64,000 nt of DNA from Winogradskyella eckloniae (GTDB lineage: Bacteria; Bacteroidota; Bacteroidia; Flavobacteriales; Flavobacteriaceae): positions 310,001-374,000 of the forward strand of contig NZ_JABRWP010000003.1 in assembly GCF_013249045.1 (NCBI RefSeq), in the 5' to 3' direction. This document shows positions 44,620-53,770 of the stretch, piece by piece. The translations under genes and the position numbers were made by a program. Numbering within the stretch: the first letter of the stretch is position 1; every line of letters begins with the position of its first letter. The notes beneath the pieces are model-generated. The model saw only the letters and a list, made by a program, of their open reading frames with translations. It was not told the origin of the DNA and made no database searches.

Positions 44620-45414
44620 TTATTTGGAAACGATAAAACGTCCTGATGTGGCATCAAAAGAAATTAAATCTTCTGGAAAAAGAGATTCAAAAATATGGTT
44701 TGAAATTAATTGACACGGCTGGTCACAAACCACATTGTCTTGCTGCATGACAATCATTGTATCACATAACTGGATAGCCAAATCTATCTCATGAGAAGAG
44801 AATAGTATGGTTTTACCGGTTTCTTTTGTAAGCTTTTGCAGTAATTTAATTATGTAGGCTTTGTGATACATATCTAAATGCGAAGTAGGCTCATCTAAAA
44901 TTATTAATGATGTATCTTGTGCTAAGGCTCTAGCGATCATAACCTTTTGTAACTGGCCATCACTAAGTTCGTAGCATTTTTTGGTTTTGTATTCTGTAAT
45001 ATTTACGAGTTGTAGTGCATTATTTACTATAGATAGGTCATTTTCGGTTAAATTTCCAATCCAGTTGGTGTAAGGGTGTCTGCCCAAGGATACTAGCTCA
45101 AAAACCGTAAGATTTTTTGATTGCAAGGGTTCTGTTAATACAATGCTCAATTGTTTAGCAAGATCTAAAGTAGATGTCGTTTCTAAACTGTTATTATGTA
45201 TTTGAATTGTGCCAGATAGTGCTGGTTGTAAACCAATTAATGTTCTTAGTAGCGTAGATTTACCAATACCATTTGCACCAACTAAGCCTATAAGATGCCC
45301 TTGTTCTAGTTCAAAATTAATGTTTGAAGCAATAGTGGTTATACTTTTTTTAGCTGTATAACCAATAGATAGGTCTTGCGTTTTTAATACAATATTGTTT
45401 TTAGTTAGTGGCAC
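44620..45414 (-). CDS. ABC transporter ATPase, FecE/BtuD type
   Basis: A 264-residue ATPase of iron-siderophore/cobalamin importers. Walker A is GLVGANGIGKSTLL, the signature is ELSDGQLQKVMIARAL (variant SDGQ), Walker B is LIILDEPTSHLD and the H-loop is FSSHEID. It is the last gene of a four-gene minus-strand operon with a lipoprotein, a permease and a binding protein. A cobalamin riboswitch and BtuB-like gene lie across the divergent promoter, so cobalamin is the probable substrate, by inference. Confidence 0.9.
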   Translation of the reverse strand: MPLTKNNIVLKTQDLSIGYTAKKSITTIASNINFELEQGHLIGLVGANGIGKSTLLRTLIGLQPALSGTIQIHNNSLETTSTLDLAKQLSIVLTEPLQSKNLTVFELVSLGRHPYTNWIGNLTENDLSIVNNALQLVNITEYKTKKCYELSDGQLQKVMIARALAQDTSLIILDEPTSHLDMYHKAYIIKLLQKLTKETGKTILFSSHEIDLAIQLCDTMIVMQQDNVVCDQPCQLISNHIFESLFPEDLISFDATSGRFIVSK

Positions 45415-46042
45415 TAATTTTTATATTACTGGTAATGTTGTTATCATGACAGAGTGTAATATAATGAATTGCCAGTACAATTTGAATGTTTGTATTCGTT
45501 AAGTCAAAATCTAAATTATTATCATTCATATAGCCAAGCATAGATAAGTGGCTAAAGTTACCAGATTTAAGGACTTTATCGTAATACTCATTTATCCTAG
45601 AGTTGTGCTTGGTGTTTTTTTCTAAAAACTGCAGGTATTTACCTTGTTCGTTTGGGACTAAATACTTGTAAGAAATACTATTACGCATGGAGTTAGAATG
45701 CGATTTGGTCTCCCAAATTTCGTCAATTGTAGATTCTGATACCGATTTAAAGAGGTTGTTTATTTTATCTAATTTTACATTAGCAAAACCGCTCGCTTCT
45801 AATTTTTGGATTTTGTTTCTAAATTCGAAATGAAAATTTTCATCCTTTAATCCCATAATATCTTTAACGAAAAAGGTGCGTATGGTTTCAAGATCTTTTA
45901 ATTCTTCTTTAACGAAGGTCGTTTGTAGTTCGGTGGTTGTTTTGTAAGATTTGCATCCAATAAATAAGCTAATTGTAAATACAATAATTAAGGGTTTTAC
46001 AGTGGCCATCTTACAAAAACTTAGGGGAGTTTTTGTTTTCAT
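45401..46042 (-). CDS. Lipoprotein of unknown function inside the ABC importer operon
   Basis: A 213-residue lipoprotein (lipobox SLFIGCKS near 24-31) that I do not recognise. It is mostly helical and rich in Lys, Asn and Asp. Its end overlaps the ATPase gene by 14 bases and it starts 13 bases after the permease gene, so it is firmly part of the operon. Importers of this class normally have no such part. It might aid substrate capture or stability, but that is inference. Confidence 0.75.
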   Translation of the reverse strand: MKTKTPLSFCKMATVKPLIIVFTISLFIGCKSYKTTTELQTTFVKEELKDLETIRTFFVKDIMGLKDENFHFEFRNKIQKLEASGFANVKLDKINNLFKSVSESTIDEIWETKSHSNSMRNSISYKYLVPNEQGKYLQFLEKNTKHNSRINEYYDKVLKSGNFSHLSMLGYMNDNNLDFDLTNTNIQIVLAIHYITLCHDNNITSNIKISATN

Positions 46043-46054
46043 GTTCTACATAGT

Positions 46055-47074
46055 TTAAAACATTATGTTCCGCTGTTTTACAAGTAGCCAAATTACTACT
46101 GGTGCTCCAACTAATGCCGTAATAGCATTGATTGGTAAGGTATAGTCACTAGTAGGAACTTGAGCAATGCTATCACAAATTAGCATAACTATTGCACCAA
46201 ATAAAAATACAGCAGGCAATAATATTTTATGATTTGAGGTTTTAAATATTTGCCGTGTTAAATGCGGAATTGCTAAGCCGATAAATGCTATAGGGCCAGC
46301 AAAAGCGGTAACAGTTCCTGCAATTAAACTTGTAGCAAATATAATGATGAATCTGCTAGATTTCAAAGATAATCCCAGGCTTTTTGCGTAATTGTCGCCT
46401 AATAGTAAGGCATTCAGGCTTTTAGCTGAGGCGATGCTGAGTGTGATGCCAATAGCATAAATTCCAAAGAAAATGAGCAATTCTTCCCAAGATAAATTGT
46501 CTAAACTGCCAAATCCCCAAAAAATATATTGCTGTAATTGTTCTGCAGAGCTAAAGTAAGAAAGTACGCTCACAACAGCAGCTGTAATACTTCCAAACAT
46601 TAAACCTATAATTAATATGGCCATAGTGTCTCTTACTTTACTCGCCACAAGCATTACGGCTAATAGCACTAGAAAACTACCTAAACTGGCTGCGACCACA
46701 ATACTCCATTTTGAAATTAAAAATGTAGTAAATCCTCCAAATATACCTGCTCCTAAGATAACTATGGCAACACCCAAACTTGCGCCAGAGCTTATACCTA
46801 AAACAAATGGTCCTGCCAATGGATTTCTAAATAGCGTTTGCATTAATAAACCAGAAATGCCTAAGCCAGAACCAACCATAATGGCTGTTATAGCTTTAGG
46901 AAGTCTAACTTTGGTCACAATAAGTTGATGCGTTTCGTTCTCTATAGTGCCAAAAAGACTACTAAAGACGTCTGAAAAAGACACTTGTACCGAACCTAAA
47001 CAGATGTTGAGAACAAAGCATAACAACAAAATTAGTGTTAAGACAATAAACGCATATTTGTGGTTGATTTTCAT
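46055..47074 (-). CDS. ABC transporter permease, FecCD/BtuC type
   Basis: A 339-residue inner-membrane permease with about ten TM helices. Family motifs are VRLPKAITAIMVGSGLGISG, TLFRNPLAGPFVLGISSGAS, and GPIAFIGLAIPHLTRQIF near 260-277. It would form the channel for cobalamin or a siderophore with the ATPase and binding protein of the same operon. Confidence 0.93.
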   Translation of the reverse strand: MKINHKYAFIVLTLILLLCFVLNICLGSVQVSFSDVFSSLFGTIENETHQLIVTKVRLPKAITAIMVGSGLGISGLLMQTLFRNPLAGPFVLGISSGASLGVAIVILGAGIFGGFTTFLISKWSIVVAASLGSFLVLLAVMLVASKVRDTMAILIIGLMFGSITAAVVSVLSYFSSAEQLQQYIFWGFGSLDNLSWEELLIFFGIYAIGITLSIASAKSLNALLLGDNYAKSLGLSLKSSRFIIIFATSLIAGTVTAFAGPIAFIGLAIPHLTRQIFKTSNHKILLPAVFLFGAIVMLICDSIAQVPTSDYTLPINAITALVGAPVVIWLLVKQRNIMF

Positions 47075-47111
47075 GTTTATTTGGTCGTCATTGTTTTTAA
47101 GAATGGTATGA

Positions 47112-48263
47112 CTAATTTAATTTTTCAAAAAAGGATGGCGTATACGTTGGTAATAATTCAGGGTGTATAATTTTTATAAGATCTTTTAGCACCAAATCTG
47201 GTCTTGCTGTTCCTAATTCATAATACAAAACACCACCTGTGGCACCTGTTTTATTAGAAAAGGTATAAATGTTTTTGGTTTTAAAAGCTTCAAAATTGGC
47301 ATATAGTGCATTTGCGTTTTTTAGTTGTTCAAAACTACTGTAATACGATGGACTTAACCAAATATTGGCATCTTTGGCCTTTACTAATACCGACTCAAAA
47401 CTTAGAGCCAAACTTCCGTTACCTGTAGTTTCTTTCCAAAGGTAGTTAGCGTTAGCATCTTTTAAAAATTGTGCTTCAGCACTAGAGCCATTGGGTAAAT
47501 ACCAAACCTCTTGTTCCATAGCGCCACTTAAAACGGTTGGACTATGTGTGGCTTGTTTCGCTATTTGTTTTGCTGCGAGATAGTCTTTTTCAATACTATT
47601 AAATATAGAATCGGCCTCTTTTTCTTTATTATACAATACACCAAAAAACTTAATCCATTCTGCTTTTGCTAAAGCCGAACCTTCAACCCAATCACCATTG
47701 TAAATTACAGGTGTTCCTGATTTTTTTATGACTTCGAAAGTTTTGTTAACACCATCAACACCAAAACCAATTACTACATCTGGATTTAACTCGAGTAAAA
47801 CTTCTGTATTTATGCCTTCATTTTTTCCTAATTCTCTGATTTTTTTACTGTCAATCAGTGCTCTTGTTTTTTGAGATGACACATAATCTGTGCCCGGAAA
47901 TCCGGTTAATGTTTTTTCAACTCCTAAAAGCTCTAAGGCAGGAATATGCGTTGTAGAGGTAACGACAGTGCTTTTAACAGGTGTGATTATGACACCATCA
48001 TAGTCGTCTGAATTATAAGTAGTTTTTGAAGCCTGTGCTTTTGTTAGTAATAAATAGGTGTATTTTTTTTTAGCCTGAGGCCAAGCTTTGGTTATTTCTA
48101 AAGTTTTATAATTGGAGAATGCTGTAATACTAAAGCCTTGAGCATATTTTAATACTGTTTTTTTAGTCTCACCAAGATCTTGTAAATCTCTTTTAGATTC
48201 ATTTTTACAAGCGCTAATAAGCAAAAAGAGTAATAGTATTTTTAAGTATTTCATAGGTAACAT
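47112..48263 (-). CDS. ABC substrate-binding lipoprotein, BtuF/FecB type
   Basis: A 383-residue lipoprotein (lipobox LLLISACKN near 12-19) of the class III (helix-backbone) binding proteins. Conserved features include VTSTTHIPALELLGVEKTLTGFPG, LLELNPDVVIGFG near 162-174 and a C-terminal RPDLVLKDLIKIIHPELL. It delivers the substrate to the permease encoded downstream. Together with the facing B12 riboswitch, cobalamin is the probable ligand. No riboswitch was found in this gene's own leader. Confidence 0.88.
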   Translation of the reverse strand: MLPMKYLKILLLFLLISACKNESKRDLQDLGETKKTVLKYAQGFSITAFSNYKTLEITKAWPQAKKKYTYLLLTKAQASKTTYNSDDYDGVIITPVKSTVVTSTTHIPALELLGVEKTLTGFPGTDYVSSQKTRALIDSKKIRELGKNEGINTEVLLELNPDVVIGFGVDGVNKTFEVIKKSGTPVIYNGDWVEGSALAKAEWIKFFGVLYNKEKEADSIFNSIEKDYLAAKQIAKQATHSPTVLSGAMEQEVWYLPNGSSAEAQFLKDANANYLWKETTGNGSLALSFESVLVKAKDANIWLSPSYYSSFEQLKNANALYANFEAFKTKNIYTFSNKTGATGGVLYYELGTARPDLVLKDLIKIIHPELLPTYTPSFFEKLN

Positions 48264-48292
48264 TTGTAACGTATATGTTGAAATCTTTCGTG

Positions 48293-48300
48293 TAATTTTG
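48293..48300 (+). promoter_or_regulatory. Candidate -7 box of the small membrane protein gene
   Basis: TAATTTTG fits TAnnTTTG and lies 15 bases before the ATG at 48315, which implies a very short leader. No correctly spaced TTG was found. Confidence 0.35.
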
Positions 48301-48314
48301 ATAAAAATTCTACC

Positions 48315-48422
48315 ATGAGAGGCGATTCAAATTTAACACTATATATCGTTGCAGGTATCATCCTAGTACATTTTTTAATCGGATTCATTTATCTCATCTA
48401 CAAAATGAATCAGAAAAAGTAA
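48315..48422 (+). CDS. Small single-TM protein (35 residues)
   Basis: An ORF read from the sequence: ATG 48315, TAA 48420-48422. The protein has a short polar start (MRGDSNL), one hydrophobic helix of about 22 residues (LYIVAGIILVHFLIGFIYLIY) interrupted by a His, and a basic end KMNQKK, so the N-terminus is likely outside. It lies between the binding-protein gene and the B12 riboswitch, same strand as btuB. Small proteins are easily chance ORFs; the clean TM plus Lys tail makes it credible. Function unknown. Confidence 0.5.
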   Translation: MRGDSNLTLYIVAGIILVHFLIGFIYLIYKMNQKK

Positions 48423-48454
48423 CAATTTTTGAGAGTTACAATGTATTAATAGAC

Positions 48455-48462
48455 TACTTTTG
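48455..48462 (+). promoter_or_regulatory. Candidate -7 box of the btuB transcript
   Basis: TACTTTTG fits TAnnTTTG and sits just before the riboswitch. A TTG at 48429-48431 is 23 bases upstream, a little far. Confidence 0.5.
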
Positions 48463-48474
48463 CATCGAAAATTG

Positions 48475-48642
48475 GTTTTATTCTTAATTGAATGAATTAA
48501 AAGGGAATCTGGTGCGATACCAGAACTGTTCCCGCAACTGTAAGCTTTGTCACGTTGGTGATGCTTGTTATTACACTTCTAGTCACTGTTCTATAAAGAA
48601 TGGGAAGGCAAATAACAAGACGTAAGTCAGGAGACCTGCCAT
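48475..48642 (+). promoter_or_regulatory. Cobalamin (B12) riboswitch
   Basis: Conserved cobalamin elements are seen in order: AAAAGGGAATCTGGTGCGA with its paired ACCAGAACTGTTCCCGCAACTGTAAGC (about 48500-48546), then the distal AAGTCAGGAGACCTGCC (48624-48640). The adenosyl- or methylcobalamin-bound form would reduce expression of the receptor downstream. The btuB ATG follows at 48688. Confidence 0.93.
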
Positions 48643-48687
48643 TTTTTTAACAAATAGTAAAACTTTCGGGATAAAAGTGATTGCGGT

Positions 48688-50523
48688 ATGATACGTATAG
48701 TACTCTGTTTTTTATTGCTATGTTTTTATAGCGTTGCTAAGGCACAAACGTCCACTGATTCTATTCAGCGCTTGGATGAAGTTGTGTTGAGTGACGTGAA
48801 ACTGAAGCGTTATAACCAAGGTTATAAACTTACTGTCTTAAACGACTCTATTCTTAGAAAAAATGGAAACTCATTAACCGATGTTTTGCGTTTTAATTCT
48901 AATATTTATTTCAAAGAAAATGGTTATGGTATGGTGTCTTCAGCGTCTTTTAGAGGAACCAATGCGTCGCAAACTGCTGTGATTTGGAATGGCATCAACA
49001 TTAATTCTCAACTTAATGGACAGGTAGATTTTAATACCATATCTGCAGCTAATTACAATGCTATAAGTATACGAAGTGGAGGCGGAAGTGTGCAATATGG
49101 CAGTGGTGCCATTGGTGGAAGTGTGCATTTATCTAATGAATTAGATTTTACAACGCATATAAATCATAGGTTGCAATTGGGTTATGGCAGTTATGACACT
49201 GAGAATGCTAGTTACAATTTATCCTTTGGTAATAGTAAATGGTCTGGAAATGTAGGTGTGTCTTACGTGCGTACCGAAAATGATTACAGAATTCTTGGTA
49301 CTGATGAAAAAAATGAAAATGGTGCTTTTAATAATTTAGACCTTAATCTTAATTTAGGCTATGTTTTATCTCAAAAGGATGTTTTAAAAATATACCATCA
49401 AAATTTTAGAAGCGATAGAGCATTTTCTTCAACCTTATTAGCACCTTCTAATAGTAAGTATGAAACTGAGGATTATCGTAGCATGTTAGAATGGGCTCAT
49501 GTTAGTGAAAATTTTACATCGAGTTTAAAAGCGGTTCATTTATTAGAACAATTTAAATATTTTGAAAACAAAGATTTAAATAACTACTCTATCGGTCAGG
49601 CAAAAACATGGTTGATTAAGCATAATTATATGCGTAATCTATCAAATAACATGACTTTGAGTGTTATTACAGATTACAGTTATATTACGGCTGAAGGCAA
49701 TAGTTATGTAGATCCAAAACGAAATGCTTTTTCTGCCACAGCGCTATTAAATCATCAATTTTCATCAAGATTTAGATACAACCTAAATGTTAGAAAAGAT
49801 GTGATTTCAGATTTTAAAAGTCCATTAGTTTTTGCAGGAGATTTAAGTTATAGAATAGCCGAACCATATACATTAAAGTTTAATGCTTCTAAAAACTTTA
49901 GAGTACCAACATTTAATGATTTGTATTGGCATCCTGGTGGAAATTTAGACCTAGAACCAGAAGAATCTTTTCAATTTGATTTAGGTCATCAACTGGAAAT
50001 ATTAAAGTCGTTTCAAATAAAACTCAACATGTTTTATATTGAAACTTCAGACCTTATTCAATGGCGACCAAATACTGAAACTAACTATTGGAACCCTGTA
50101 AATATTGCAAATGCTAAGCATTATGGTTTAGAAGTAGAACTTGGTTATTCAAAACAAATCAATGCACATCACGTTAATTTAGTAACAGCATATTCTTACA
50201 CAGAAACGGAAGATGTAGAAAAAAATCAGCCGTTATATTATGTGCCACTTCATAAAGGCAATACAGCTGTATCATATAATTTTAAATCATTTACGGCTTA
50301 TTACCAACATTTATTTACGGGAGAAGTAGATATTATTGGTGGTTCATTAGATGGTTATGATGTTGGTAATTTAGGCTGTTCTTATGTGCTGAATACGGCC
50401 GGAAAATTAAATTACATCTTAGACTTAAAAGTCAATAACATATATAACACCTATTACGAAAACGTAGCATTGCGACCAATGCCAAACAGAAATTTCAATA
50501 TTAAACTAACACTTAAATTTTAA
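48688..50523 (+). CDS. btuB: TonB-dependent cobalamin receptor
   Basis: A 611-residue outer-membrane receptor. The signal peptide is about 1-20 (SVAKA). A plug domain (about 30-150) follows, with LTDVLRFNSNIYFKENGYG, SFRGTNASQTAVIWNGI and SGGGSVQYGSGAIGGSV. The barrel runs to the terminal FNIKLTLKF, ending in Phe as outer-membrane proteins do. The cobalamin riboswitch 46 bases upstream and the surface propeller gene downstream identify the cargo as B12. Energy comes from TonB encoded elsewhere. Confidence 0.92.
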   Translation: MIRIVLCFLLLCFYSVAKAQTSTDSIQRLDEVVLSDVKLKRYNQGYKLTVLNDSILRKNGNSLTDVLRFNSNIYFKENGYGMVSSASFRGTNASQTAVIWNGININSQLNGQVDFNTISAANYNAISIRSGGGSVQYGSGAIGGSVHLSNELDFTTHINHRLQLGYGSYDTENASYNLSFGNSKWSGNVGVSYVRTENDYRILGTDEKNENGAFNNLDLNLNLGYVLSQKDVLKIYHQNFRSDRAFSSTLLAPSNSKYETEDYRSMLEWAHVSENFTSSLKAVHLLEQFKYFENKDLNNYSIGQAKTWLIKHNYMRNLSNNMTLSVITDYSYITAEGNSYVDPKRNAFSATALLNHQFSSRFRYNLNVRKDVISDFKSPLVFAGDLSYRIAEPYTLKFNASKNFRVPTFNDLYWHPGGNLDLEPEESFQFDLGHQLEILKSFQIKLNMFYIETSDLIQWRPNTETNYWNPVNIANAKHYGLEVELGYSKQINAHHVNLVTAYSYTETEDVEKNQPLYYVPLHKGNTAVSYNFKSFTAYYQHLFTGEVDIIGGSLDGYDVGNLGCSYVLNTAGKLNYILDLKVNNIYNTYYENVALRPMPNRNFNIKLTLKF

Positions 50524-50529
50524 AACAAA

Positions 50530-51591
50530 ATGATTAAAAATCAATTGACAGTACTAGTATTATCGGTAGCATTATTATTTACATCATGTAATAATGATGA
50601 TGATGATTCAAATCCAGTGCCATTGGGAGACTATGAAAATGGTTTGTTAATTTCACACGAAGGTAATTTTGGGCAAGGCAATGCATCTGTATCTTTTGCG
50701 TCTTATGACTTAACCGTTGTAGAAAATAATATTTATAATGCGGTAAATTCTTCGCTTTTAGGAGATACTGCACAGAGTATAGGGTTTTATGACGATCTTG
50801 CCTATATTGTATTAAATGTGTCGAATAAAATTGAGGTTGTCGATAGATATACTTTTGTTTCAGTAGCAACCATAGATACTGGGTTAAATAATCCAAGGCA
50901 TATAGCATTTGCAAACGGCAAAGGATATGTAACAAATTGGGGCGATGGTAGTGTTGCAACAGATGATTATGTTGCTGTTATTGATGTGACGACAAATACA
51001 ATTAGTGCACAAACAATTGCTGTAGAAGAAGGTCCAGAAAAACTAGTTGCTAACGGAAATACAGTTTATGTAGCGCATCAAGGTGGTTACAGTCAAAACA
51101 ATATTATTTCAGTAATTAATGCTGCTACAGATGTTGTGTCTACAACAGTAACTGTAGGCGATGTACCTAATTCTTTACAATTAGATACAGATGGCGATTT
51201 ATGGGTTTTAGCTGGAGGAACACCATCTTGGACAGGTAGTGAAACTGGTGGAAAATTATCTAAAATAGATAGTAGTGATTATAGCGTAACCTCTATAGAT
51301 TTTGCGGGAACTGAGCACCCAAGCTTTTTAGTATTTGAGACTGGTACGCTTTACTATTATTTATCTGGAAGTGTGTATAAAATGAATGAGGATGCCACAA
51401 CCTTACCTTCTGCTGCTGAAATTACAGGGTTAAACTTTTATGGAATGTCTATAAATGATTCTGTATTATATGGTGTTGATGCTGTAGATTTTACCAGCAA
51501 TGGAATTTTAACGGCTTATGATTTATCATCAAATACCTTAGTGAATTCTGCAACGGTGAACATTATACCAGGAGGTGTTTATTTTAATTAG
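50530..51591 (+). CDS. BtuG-like surface beta-propeller lipoprotein (DUF5074/YncE-like)
   Basis: A 353-residue lipoprotein (lipobox LLFTSCNN, then an Asp run). YncE-like propeller blades are visible: IEVVDRYTFVSVATIDTGLNNPRHIAF, KGYVTNWGDGSV, VYVAHQGGYSQNN, VVSTTVTVGDVPNSLQLDTDG and GDLWVLAGG. In Bacteroides, BtuG proteins are surface propellers that bind B12 very tightly and hand it to BtuB. Position 6 bases after btuB under the same riboswitch makes this the probable counterpart. Propeller identity is well supported; B12 binding is inferred. Confidence 0.82.
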   Translation: MIKNQLTVLVLSVALLFTSCNNDDDDSNPVPLGDYENGLLISHEGNFGQGNASVSFASYDLTVVENNIYNAVNSSLLGDTAQSIGFYDDLAYIVLNVSNKIEVVDRYTFVSVATIDTGLNNPRHIAFANGKGYVTNWGDGSVATDDYVAVIDVTTNTISAQTIAVEEGPEKLVANGNTVYVAHQGGYSQNNIISVINAATDVVSTTVTVGDVPNSLQLDTDGDLWVLAGGTPSWTGSETGGKLSKIDSSDYSVTSIDFAGTEHPSFLVFETGTLYYYLSGSVYKMNEDATTLPSAAEITGLNFYGMSINDSVLYGVDAVDFTSNGILTAYDLSSNTLVNSATVNIIPGGVYFN

Positions 51592-51616
51592 AGTATAGAA
51601 ATTCACATATAAAAAG

Positions 51617-51652
51617 AAAGCCGCATTTTATCTAAAATGCGGCTTTTCGTTT
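51617..51652 (+). terminator. Terminator of the btuB operon
   Basis: AAAGCCGCATTTTA and TAAAATGCGGCTTT form a 14-base stem, followed by eight T after CG. Confidence 0.9.
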
Positions 51653-51665
51653 TTTTTAACTTAAA

Positions 51666-53093
51666 TTAATCAATATACATATCTTGCTCTAGAGTAGTTT
51701 TAATGTGTTTTACGTCTATGAGTTCATTTACATTACTATTTGTGATGGAAGAACGGTCTGCGGATGTCATATGTTGAATGGCTGCAGCTAATAACGGCTC
51801 GTTAACGTCTCCAAGAATACCATAATTAGTTGGAGTTTCAGAAAGTTCTATATCAGGCGTTAAACCTGTGTTAGGCACAAGCTCATCATTTACATTTGTA
51901 GAGTTCGCAATCAAAGGTTGCATGGCATAGGTATGACCAAGATTTATACCATCTGAAGAGAATAGGCTTGGTGAGTCATAAACCGTTCTAGACGCTTGTG
52001 TTTTACCGACTGTATTTTCTCCAATAACAATAACTTCAATGTAAGGTCTAAGACTGTTAATAATCAATTCGCTCGCAGAAGCGGTTCTTCTATTAGTTGT
52101 TAAAACATAAACTTTAGTGAGGTTGAGACTATTTATTGTACCACTACCCGAAATAGAATTAGTGAATAAGTAGTCTTCATTGTTATTGCTCAAATTATCA
52201 TTGTAAAATAATTTTGAATAAACGTCTCCAGTAAACTGACCTGTAACCATACTTCCTAAATAAGCCGCTGTTTGTACGGAGCCACCACCATTGTACCTTA
52301 AATCTAACACCAATTCTGTTACACCTGCTGCGCTAAATTCACCAAATACCTCGTTTAAAGCGGAATTATAATTAGTATTAAACGCGTTGTACATTAAATA
52401 GCCAATATTGGTACCGTTAACTTGAAGAACTTCTGATTTATGAATAGGGTTTTCGGTATACGTTACTAGAGATAAACTTACATTTTCATCATTTAATGTA
52501 ACTGTATCATCTTCAGTATTATTAGTGCCATTGGTGTTATAATCGGCAAAACCTAAGGTGTAATCATTTGCTGATAGGAGTTCAATATAATTATTAGAGG
52601 TAAGGTTTTCGCCATTAACAGTCCTAAATATTTGACCACGTTCTAAACCTAAATCTGAAGCCATGCTATTATTCAAAACTTGCGTAATGGCGCCAAATAT
52701 TTCTGAGTCGCTACCAGGTATAAAATATAAATTATATTCAATACCATTACTTAATGAAGTACCACCTATTAAATCTAATAGCTGATTGTAATCACTATAA
52801 ATTCTACTAAATCGATCTATCGTATTTGGTGCGTATTTAAGAGATTCAAATAATTCTTCTGGTGTGCTATAACTATTGAGATAGTCGTTATATTCTTCAT
52901 TAGTAACAAATCTATCATCAGCTAAATCTGGAATTTCTGATTTGTATAAATAGACAGCATTCATCGCTTTCCAGACAAAATCACTAATTTCTACATTAGT
53001 AGAAACTATGATGTTATCATCTAAGTCGTCATAACAAGATGTGACACTAATTGTTGTCACAAATAGGAGTATTAAAATTTTAATTTTTTTCAT
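51666..53093 (-). CDS. S41 family (C-terminal processing) protease lipoprotein
   Basis: A 475-residue lipoprotein (lipobox SVTSCYDD near 17-22). A PDZ-like domain lies at about 110-220 (LERGQIFRTVNGENL). The S41 core has LVLDLRYNGGGSVQTAAYLGS near 264-284, TNRRTASASELIINSLRP near 337-354 with the nucleophile Ser in SASE, and VIGENTVGKTQ with the base Lys. It should cleave unfolded or C-terminally tagged proteins outside the cytoplasm. Diverges from the third sigma gene. Confidence 0.9.
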   Translation of the reverse strand: MKKIKILILLFVTTISVTSCYDDLDDNIIVSTNVEISDFVWKAMNAVYLYKSEIPDLADDRFVTNEEYNDYLNSYSTPEELFESLKYAPNTIDRFSRIYSDYNQLLDLIGGTSLSNGIEYNLYFIPGSDSEIFGAITQVLNNSMASDLGLERGQIFRTVNGENLTSNNYIELLSANDYTLGFADYNTNGTNNTEDDTVTLNDENVSLSLVTYTENPIHKSEVLQVNGTNIGYLMYNAFNTNYNSALNEVFGEFSAAGVTELVLDLRYNGGGSVQTAAYLGSMVTGQFTGDVYSKLFYNDNLSNNNEDYLFTNSISGSGTINSLNLTKVYVLTTNRRTASASELIINSLRPYIEVIVIGENTVGKTQASRTVYDSPSLFSSDGINLGHTYAMQPLIANSTNVNDELVPNTGLTPDIELSETPTNYGILGDVNEPLLAAAIQHMTSADRSSITNSNVNELIDVKHIKTTLEQDMYID

Positions 53094-53260
53094 AATTTCT
53101 TTTTCTTAATTAAATAGCAATTCTTTACTTATATATGTAAAACTCTAAATTTACTCACAATATTATAAAAATCATAAATCTTTGTAACAAAAGATAAAGT
53201 AGTTCGTCGTAATAATGAAGGCAATTAAAATTGCAGTTCACAACCAATCAAAAAAAAGTA

Positions 53261-53770
53261 ATGAAACAGTCAGATTTTGTAAAAATCGTGATGCCCTTTA
53301 AAGATAAAGTATTTCGTTTGGCGAAACGACTACTTGTTTCTCGTGAAGAAGCAGAAGATGCTACACAAGAAATACTGTTGAAATTATGGAAGAATAATAA
53401 AAAGATTGAAGACTATAAAAATGTAGAAGCGTTTTCAATGACCATGACAAAGAATTTTTGTTTAGATCGTTTAAAATCTAAACAAGCACAAAATTTAAAA
53501 ATTGTACATAGTAATTACACAGATGGCAATGCGTGTTTACAAAAACAAGTTGAAGCGAAGGATAGTGTGGATTGGGTGTCTCGTATAATGGAAGATCTGC
53601 CAGAGCAACAAAAAATAATAGTGCAGCTGAGAGATATTGAAGAATATGATTTTGCAGAAATAGCTAAAATGCTAGATATGAATGAAACAGCAGTTAGAGT
53701 AAATTTATCTAGAGCACGAAAAACGATAAGAGAAAAATTAACTAATACGCATCAATATGGTATTAAATAA
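53261..53770 (+). CDS. ECF-type RNA polymerase sigma factor
   Basis: A 169-residue ECF sigma factor starting at ATG 53261 (MKQSDFVKIVMPFKDK); an upstream TTG at 53231 would add ten residues without sigma similarity. Region 2 is EEAEDATQEILLKLWKN and AFSMTMTKNFCLDRLKSK, and region 4 is LPEQQKIIVQLRDIEEYDFAEIAKMLDMNETAVRVNLSRARK. It overlaps by 14 bases a TM-protein gene and precedes two DUF4252 genes, which are frequent companions of this sigma type in Bacteroidota. Confidence 0.92.
   Translation: MKQSDFVKIVMPFKDKVFRLAKRLLVSREEAEDATQEILLKLWKNNKKIEDYKNVEAFSMTMTKNFCLDRLKSKQAQNLKIVHSNYTDGNACLQKQVEAKDSVDWVSRIMEDLPEQQKIIVQLRDIEEYDFAEIAKMLDMNETAVRVNLSRARKTIREKLTNTHQYGIK

Noticed and set aside
48264-48314. 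A second cobalamin riboswitch for the importer operon on minus
   Set aside because: The leader is too short and lacks the conserved B12-box and hairpins.
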